From positions 1 to 19,842 of the forward strand of contig NZ_QUDO01000067.1 of the NCBI RefSeq assembly GCF_003477525.1: 19,842 nucleotides of DNA, read 5' to 3'. The notes beneath the pieces are model-generated. The model was given only the letters and a program-made list of their open reading frames with translations, searched no databases and was not told the origin of the DNA. This document shows, one piece after another, positions 15,201 to 19,842 of this stretch; position 1 is the stretch's first letter; each line of letters begins with the position of its first letter. The DNA is from Ruminococcus sp. AF41-9. GTDB taxonomy: Bacteria > Bacillota > Clostridia > Lachnospirales > Lachnospiraceae. The position numbers and the translations under genes are program-made.

Positions 15201-17300
15201 ATGGCACAGAATATCCCTGAACTGTACGGCAGCCTGGTCTTCAACGACAAAGTAATGAGAAGTAAACTGCCAAAAGACATGTACAAAGCATTAAAGAAAA
15301 CAATCGAGAGCGGTACACACCTTGAACTTGATGTTGCCAACTCCGTTGCTGTTGCAATGAAAGAATGGGCTACCGAGAACGGCGCTACTCATTATACTCA
15401 CTGGTTCCAGCCAATGACAAACGTAACTGCCGAGAAACATGACAGCTTCATTTCTCCTACAGGAGACGGTCAGGTGATCATGGATTTCTCCGGTAAAGAA
15501 CTTGTAAAAGGTGAGCCGGATGCTTCCAGTTTCCCGTCAGGCGGTCTTCGTGCCACATTCGAGGCAAGAGGATATACAGCATGGGATCCGACATCACCGG
15601 CATTCATCAAAGACGGAACTCTTTACATTCCTACAGCATTCTGCTCCTACAGCGGAGAAGCTCTTGATAAAAAGACCCCTCTCCTTCGTTCCATGCAGAC
15701 ACTTGATAAAGAAGCTACAAACCTTCTCCATATAATAGGAAATAAAGATGTCAAACACGTAAATACAACTGTAGGTCCTGAACAGGAATACTTCCTGGTA
15801 GACAAGGAATTATACAAACAGAGAAAAGACCTTGTATTCTGCGGACGTACACTGATCGGTGCTCCTGCTCCTAAGGGTCAGGAAATGGAAGATCATTACT
15901 TCGGTGCTCTGAAACCTCGTGTCGCAGCTTATATGCATGACCTGGATGTAGAGCTCTGGAAACTTGGTATTCCTGCCAAAACAAAACATAACGAAGTTGC
16001 TCCTGCACAGCACGAGCTGGCTCCTGTATTCGATACAACAAACGTTGCAGTTGACCACAACCAGTTAACAATGGAAGTAATGAAGAAAGTTGCCGACAAG
16101 CACGGACTTGTATGCCTTCTTCACGAGAAACCATTTGAGGGAATCAACGGAAGTGGTAAACACAACAACTGGTCTATGATCACAGATACAGGTGTAAATA
16201 TCCTTGATCCGGGAAAAACACCCGCTGAAAATACACAGTTCCTGATTTTCCTGACAGCTGTTATTAAAGCAGTTGATGAATATGCAGATGTACTTCGTAT
16301 TTCTGTAGCAAGTGCAGGAAATGATCACCGTCTTGGTGCAAACGAGGCTCCGCCTGCTGTTGTATCCGTATTCCTGGGCGATGAACTGACAGAAGTATTA
16401 AAATCTATCGAAAATGACGAATATTTTGCAGGAAGCCGCGCAGTCCAGATGGATATCGGTGCAAAAGTACTTCCACATTTCGTAAAAGACAATACAGACA
16501 GAAACCGTACTTCACCATTCGCATTTACAGGAAACAAATTCGAATTCCGTATGCTTGGTTCTGAAGCTTCTGTTGCAAACCCGAACATTATCTTAAACAC
16601 TGCTGTTGCTGAGTGCGTTCACCAGTTTGCAGAACAGTTAAAAGATGTACCGGAAGACAAGATGGAGGATGCAATCCACGAACTGATCAAGAAGACAATT
16701 ATTGATCATAAACGTGTTATCTTTAACGGAAACGGTTATACAGACGAATGGATTGAAGAAGCTACGAAACGTGGTCTCTTTAACCTGAAATCCACACCGG
16801 ATGCTCTTCCTCAGTGGATCGCAGATAAAAATATTGAACTCTTTACCAAATATCATATCTTCACAAAAGAAGAAATTGAATCCCGTTATGAGATCTGGCT
16901 GGAATCCTATTCCAAGATCCTTAACATTGAGTCCAATACTATGGTTGAAATGGTACAGAAGGATTTCCTTCCATCTGTATTCGCATATATCGACAAAGTT
17001 GCAGCTACTGCTGTTGCTAAAAAATCAGTTGTTTCAGATGTCAGCACAGCTTCTGAAGGAAAACTGATCAAAGAGCTGTCACAGCTTGCTGATGAGATTT
17101 CCACAGGTCTTGAGACCTTAAAAGCAGACACTGCCAAAGCGCTTGCTACAGAAGATCCTCTGGCTAATGCAAAAGCATACCAGACAGTTGTTCTTTCTGA
17201 TATGGATGAACTCAGAAAGTCTGTAGATGCAGCAGAAACTCTGATTCCGGATGCACTGCTTCCATATCCTACATATGACAAGCTTCTGTTTTCCGTATAA
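15201..17300 (+). CDS. glnN: glutamine synthetase type III
   Basis: This enzyme makes glutamine from glutamate, ammonia and ATP. The 699-residue length is that of the GSIII (GlnN) class, well over the roughly 450 residues of GSI. GSIII features seen: the amino segment LYGSLVFNDKVMRSKLP, SSFPSGGLRATFEARGYTAW, catalytic residues in VGPEQEYFLVD, the NEVAPAQHELAP ammonium/glutamate site region, the ATP-site stretch INGSGKHNNWS, and NRTSPFAFTGNKFEFRMLG. The ATG follows AAAGGAG. It stands alone on the plus strand, opposite to purF, with amt next. The leader carries a promoter, an attenuator and an ANTAR-like hairpin, so expression probably rises under nitrogen shortage by antitermination (inference). 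Confidence 0.97.
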   Translation: MAQNIPELYGSLVFNDKVMRSKLPKDMYKALKKTIESGTHLELDVANSVAVAMKEWATENGATHYTHWFQPMTNVTAEKHDSFISPTGDGQVIMDFSGKELVKGEPDASSFPSGGLRATFEARGYTAWDPTSPAFIKDGTLYIPTAFCSYSGEALDKKTPLLRSMQTLDKEATNLLHIIGNKDVKHVNTTVGPEQEYFLVDKELYKQRKDLVFCGRTLIGAPAPKGQEMEDHYFGALKPRVAAYMHDLDVELWKLGIPAKTKHNEVAPAQHELAPVFDTTNVAVDHNQLTMEVMKKVADKHGLVCLLHEKPFEGINGSGKHNNWSMITDTGVNILDPGKTPAENTQFLIFLTAVIKAVDEYADVLRISVASAGNDHRLGANEAPPAVVSVFLGDELTEVLKSIENDEYFAGSRAVQMDIGAKVLPHFVKDNTDRNRTSPFAFTGNKFEFRMLGSEASVANPNIILNTAVAECVHQFAEQLKDVPEDKMEDAIHELIKKTIIDHKRVIFNGNGYTDEWIEEATKRGLFNLKSTPDALPQWIADKNIELFTKYHIFTKEEIESRYEIWLESYSKILNIESNTMVEMVQKDFLPSVFAYIDKVAATAVAKKSVVSDVSTASEGKLIKELSQLADEISTGLETLKADTAKALATEDPLANAKAYQTVVLSDMDELRKSVDAAETLIPDALLPYPTYDKLLFSV

Positions 17301-17312
17301 GTGATATTCAGA

Positions 17313-17353
17313 TTTGCGGGAGCTGCTTTCGCAGCGGAGCAATCCGTAAATAT
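17313..17353 (+). other. hairpin just after the glnN stop
   Basis: TTTGCGG/CCGTAAA (7 pairs with one G-U) encloses GCTGC-TTTC-GCAGC. There is no T run, so it more likely protects the 3' end or is a processing site than a terminator. Confidence 0.45.
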
Positions 17354-17369
17354 CCAACATATTGGTAAT

Positions 17370-17461
17370 AACAGGGGAATATCTTTATGAACTCTACTTC
17401 ATAATTCATTATCGATTTCCTCATCCATTAATCACACGATATTTTGATGTTCCCCTGTTTT
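17370..17461 (+). terminator. probable glnN terminator with long loop
   Basis: AACAGGGGAATATC (from 17370) pairs over 14 positions (one G-U) with GATGTTCCCCTGTT, followed by a short T run. The loop is unusually long (about 60 bases, AT-rich), which makes efficiency uncertain. Confidence 0.6.
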
Positions 17462-17540
17462 ACATATAATTTTGATTTTAAACTGCATTGCATACAGTCA
17501 TACGAAATGTCTTTTCTATTACATCAGTTATGCAATACAC

Positions 17541-17574
17541 TATAAATATGGATTTTATATTCGCAAAAGCGCGA
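17541..17574 (+). promoter_or_regulatory. tandem hairpins in amt leader, divergent ANTAR-like pair
   Basis: Hairpin 1 is TATAAA-TATGGAT-TTTATA (17541-17559); its seven-base loop includes ATGGA, as in hairpin 1 of the pyrG leader. Hairpin 2 is TCGC-AAAAGC-GCGA (17561-17574), whose loop has A at 1 but G at 5 rather than 4. Hairpin 2 overlaps the 5' arm of the following terminator. Layout matches the pyrG leader, but the loops break the strict rule. No clear promoter was found upstream. Confidence 0.4.
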
Positions 17575-17608
17575 TGAACTGGCTACATTTCCAGGCATTG
17601 CGCTTTTT
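17563..17608 (+). terminator. leader terminator before amt
   Basis: AAAAGCGCGATG pairs with CATTGCGCTTTT (one G-U), with an upper stem CTGG/CCAG and a T5 run at 17604-17608. It lies 47 bases before the amt ATG, so it attenuates transcription into amt, whether from its own promoter or read-through from glnN. Confidence 0.85.
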
Positions 17609-17655
17609 GCATTTTATAAAATATGAGGAAATTTTTATGAGGGAGGAATATTATT

Positions 17656-19368
17656 ATGGAATTTTCCGCAGTAAACACAATATGGGTGCTGGTCGGCGCC
17701 GCGCTGGTCTTCTTTATGCAGGCCGGATTCGCAATGGTAGAAACAGGCTTCACACGAGCCAAAAACGCAGGTAACATTATTATGAAAAACCTGATGGACT
17801 TCTGTATCGGAACCCCGGTCTTCTGGCTGGTCGGCTTCGGTCTGATGTTTGGTGCAGGTAATGGATTTATCGGAAAGATCGGTGGTATTGCCACAGAAGC
17901 ACACTATGGTTCAGGAATGCTTCCTGACGGAGTTCCATTCTGGGCATTCTTAATCTTCCAGACAGTATTCTGTGCAACATCCGCAACAATTGTTTCCGGT
18001 GCAATGGCAGAACGTACCAAGTTCCTTTCCTATTGCATCTACAGCCTTATGATCAGTCTTGTTGTATATCCGGTATCCGGACACTGGATCTGGGGCGGTG
18101 GATTTATCAGCCAGATGGGATTCCACGATTTCGCAGGTTCCTGTGCAGTACATATGGTAGGTGGTGTGGCAGCTCTGATTGGTGCCATCATCCTTGGACC
18201 TCGTATCGGTAAATATACAAAGGACGGCAAATCAAAGGCTATCCCGGGACACAACCTTACAGTTGGTGCTTTAGGTGTATTTATCCTCTGGTTCTGCTGG
18301 TTCGGATTTAACGGTGCTTCCACAGTCAGTATGGAAGGCGATGCAATTGTAAGTGCAGGTAAAATCTTCGTTACTACTAACCTTGCAGCAGCTGTTGCAA
18401 CTCTAACTGTTATGATCATCACATGGGTACGTTACAAAAAACCAGATGTTTCCATGTCTCTGAATGGTTCTCTTGCAGGACTTGTAGCAATTACAGCAGG
18501 ATGTGACACAGTTTCTCCTACATCCGCAGCAATCATCGGTATTGCTTCCGGTTTTATCGTAGTATTTGGTATTGAATTTATTGACAAGGTTCTGAAAATT
18601 GATGACCCTGTTGGTGCTGTCGGTGTTCATGGTTTAAACGGTGCTTTCGGTACTCTTGCAGTTGGTCTTTTCTCAGACGGATCAGGCACAGACTGGAAAG
18701 GGCTCCTTACAGGCGGCGGCTTCCACGGATTTGGTGTTCAGTTCACTGGTATGATCATTACAATCGCATGGGTTGTTGTTACTATGACAATTATCTTCCA
18801 GGTAATCAAACATACAATCGGACTTCGTGTTTCAGCTGAAGAAGAGATTGCAGGTCTTGACTCCAAAGAACATGGTCTTGCAAGTGCTTATGACGGTTTC
18901 GCAATGGCTGGTGTTCCGACTCCTATGGGAACTTCCATAAAAGCTCCTGTTGTCACAGCCAGACCTTCTGCTCCTGCTGAATCAGTTCCTGAACTTCCGA
19001 AAGAAGGCGTTCATAAGCTTACAAAAGTTGTTATCATTACACGTCAGAATAAACTTGATGAATTTATGCAGGCAATGAACGAAATTGGTGTTACAGGTAT
19101 CACTATCACGAACGTTCTCGGATGCGGTGTACAGAAAGGGGCTCCATCCTACTATCGTGGTGTTGAGATGGAAATGAATCTTCTTCCTAAGATCAAGATT
19201 GAGATTGTTGTCAGTCTCGTACCTGTACAGAAAGTTATTGAAACTGCCAAAGCAGTTCTTCATACAGGCCAGATCGGTGACGGTAAAGTATTTGTATATG
19301 ATATTGAAAATGTTGTTAAAATCCGTACAGGCGAAGAAGGTTATCTTGCACTGCAGGACACAAAGTAA
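17656..19368 (+). CDS. amt: ammonium transporter fused to a PII signalling domain
   Basis: The 570-residue protein joins an 11-segment Amt channel (about residues 1-410) to a PII (GlnB/GlnK) domain (about 453-570) through a Pro/Ala-rich linker. Amt marks are VETGFTRAKNAGNI at the first helix, DFAGSCAVHMVGG with the first pore His, and GVHGLNGAFGTLAVG with the second. PII marks are KLDEFMQAMNEIGVTGITIT, the T-loop VQKGAPSYYRGVEM, LPKIKIEIVV, and the ATP-binding TGQIGDGKVFVYD and KIRTGEEG. The position of the uridylylated Tyr51 is Met, so control should rest on ATP/ADP and 2-oxoglutarate binding rather than uridylylation (inference). PII normally plugs the Amt pore; here plug and channel are one chain. 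ATG follows GGGAGGA. Confidence 0.96.
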   Translation: MEFSAVNTIWVLVGAALVFFMQAGFAMVETGFTRAKNAGNIIMKNLMDFCIGTPVFWLVGFGLMFGAGNGFIGKIGGIATEAHYGSGMLPDGVPFWAFLIFQTVFCATSATIVSGAMAERTKFLSYCIYSLMISLVVYPVSGHWIWGGGFISQMGFHDFAGSCAVHMVGGVAALIGAIILGPRIGKYTKDGKSKAIPGHNLTVGALGVFILWFCWFGFNGASTVSMEGDAIVSAGKIFVTTNLAAAVATLTVMIITWVRYKKPDVSMSLNGSLAGLVAITAGCDTVSPTSAAIIGIASGFIVVFGIEFIDKVLKIDDPVGAVGVHGLNGAFGTLAVGLFSDGSGTDWKGLLTGGGFHGFGVQFTGMIITIAWVVVTMTIIFQVIKHTIGLRVSAEEEIAGLDSKEHGLASAYDGFAMAGVPTPMGTSIKAPVVTARPSAPAESVPELPKEGVHKLTKVVIITRQNKLDEFMQAMNEIGVTGITITNVLGCGVQKGAPSYYRGVEMEMNLLPKIKIEIVVSLVPVQKVIETAKAVLHTGQIGDGKVFVYDIENVVKIRTGEEGYLALQDTK

Positions 19369-19397
19369 ATTATTTATAAACAATAAAGTACTATTTA

Positions 19398-19438
19398 TAA
19401 AAGACATCAGCGAATTTATGCTGATGTCTTTTATTTTT
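19398..19438 (+). terminator. amt terminator
   Basis: TAAAAGACATCAGC (19398-19411) pairs perfectly with GCTGATGTCTTTTA (19420-19433) over an 8-base loop, followed by TTTTT. It begins 29 bases after the amt stop. Confidence 0.93.
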
Positions 19439-19697
19439 AACTGAATCAGCCCCCTGTCCTCTTTTTTCCACTCACTTTTATTTTCTATGCGGTTCAGGTA
19501 TATATAAATCCCACAGCGAACCGGATATGACAGGTTTCCACATTGCAGGTAGTCCGCTGTATATCTGCCTGTATCTATGCTACTTTTAAGAGGCATTCCA
19601 CGACCTCATCACCTTCCTTTAAATATAAATAACTTCCTTTCGTTTTACTGTTATTTTTCTTCAGAATCACCACTTTACAACTTTTTCATAAAAAAAT
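19439..19697. other. unassigned stretch between amt terminator and right-edge element
   Basis: A minus-strand frame of about 35 codons (19676 down to 19579, including KGSYLYLKEGDEVVECLLKV) ends at a TAG and lacks a clear start. It could be a gene relic or chance. Nothing else is supported. Confidence 0.3.
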
Positions 19698-19768
19698 ATC
19701 GTACAGGACTTTCTGATGTATAATGAATTTGACCCAAAACATTACAAAGGAAAGTGACCCTGTACGAT
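19698..19768 (+). repeat. inverted repeat overlapping the start of the right-edge gene
   Basis: ATCGTACAGG-ACTTTC (19698-19713) is the inverse of GAAAGT-gac-CCTGTACGAT (19750-19768), 16 pairs with one 3-base bulge. The 3' arm covers the GTG start and touches the AAAGG ribosome binding site. It may be the end of an insertion sequence, a translation-blocking hairpin, or both. A TATAAT lies in the loop (19719-19724). Confidence 0.6.
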
Positions 19769-19842
19769 AAAACATTATACAACGAAAAAACACTGATTGG
19801 TAGACTTCATCAATATTTTTTGATTTATTTTGAAACTTTTTC
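19754..19842 (+). CDS. probable transposase amino end, cut by the window edge
   Basis: From the GTG at 19754, with AAAGG just upstream, the frame is open to the last base and begins TLYDKTLYNEKTLIGRLHQY. I believe this resembles the start of transposases of Clostridial insertion sequences, but 29 residues without a catalytic motif do not allow a family call. The overlapping inverted repeat supports a mobile element. Confidence 0.45.
   Translation, partial: MTLYDKTLYNEKTLIGRLHQYFLIYFETF

Noticed and set aside
18982..19596. Minus-strand frame of 204 codons across the end of amt
   Set aside because: Antisense to the PII domain and to the amt terminator; its composition follows from the complement of amt.
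1..19842. CRISPR array, tRNA or rRNA
   Set aside because: No regularly spaced repeats and no cloverleaf or rRNA-like segments were noticed on reading both strands. This is a visual judgement only.

Overview
The window reads as chromosome of a low-GC Firmicute of the class Clostridia, most likely a gut Lachnospiraceae (Blautia/Dorea/Mediterraneibacter-like). The grounds are the protein styles (type III glutamine synthetase, TnpV and HicB relatives), strong AGGAGG ribosome binding sites and TTGACA/TATAAT promoters. Genus is inference; no rRNA or tRNA was seen.

Bases 1-4640 are accessory DNA: a frameshifted IS605-type tnpB cut by the left edge; a decayed HicAB-type toxin-antitoxin locus; an AT-rich three-gene operon on the minus strand (membrane-anchored MerR regulator, ABC ATPase, ABC permease); and fragments of a tyrosine recombinase and of a TnpV protein carrying a premature stop. 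The MerR operon has a recognisable MerR-type promoter with a 19-bp spacer and a dyad operator in the spacer.

Bases 4640-19440 are core metabolism, and nearly every gene makes, uses or moves glutamine or ammonium. On the minus strand are pyrG-gltB-gltD (CTP synthase and both glutamate synthase subunits, one transcription unit), a small HPr-like protein without the phosphorylatable histidine, and purF. On the plus strand are glnN (glutamine synthetase III) and amt, an ammonium channel fused to its own PII domain.

The most interesting signal is regulatory. The leaders of pyrG-gltBD and glnN have the same promoter (TTGACA, 17 bp, TATAGT) and an intrinsic terminator placed before the gene. In both, the 5' arm of the terminator can instead form a short hairpin with the identical hexaloop AAAGGC. 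The pyrG leader has a second upstream hairpin with loop ATGGAA. Hexaloops with A at position 1 and G at position 4, the second overlapping a terminator, are the described hallmark of RNAs bound by ANTAR antitermination proteins. The amt leader has a terminator of the same layout with more divergent hairpins. I therefore infer a nitrogen-responsive antitermination regulon covering glutamine synthesis, glutamate synthesis, CTP synthesis and ammonium uptake. No ANTAR protein is encoded in the window.

The right end (after 19440) holds an amt terminator, unassigned AT-rich sequence, and an inverted repeat covering the start of a probable transposase that runs off the edge.
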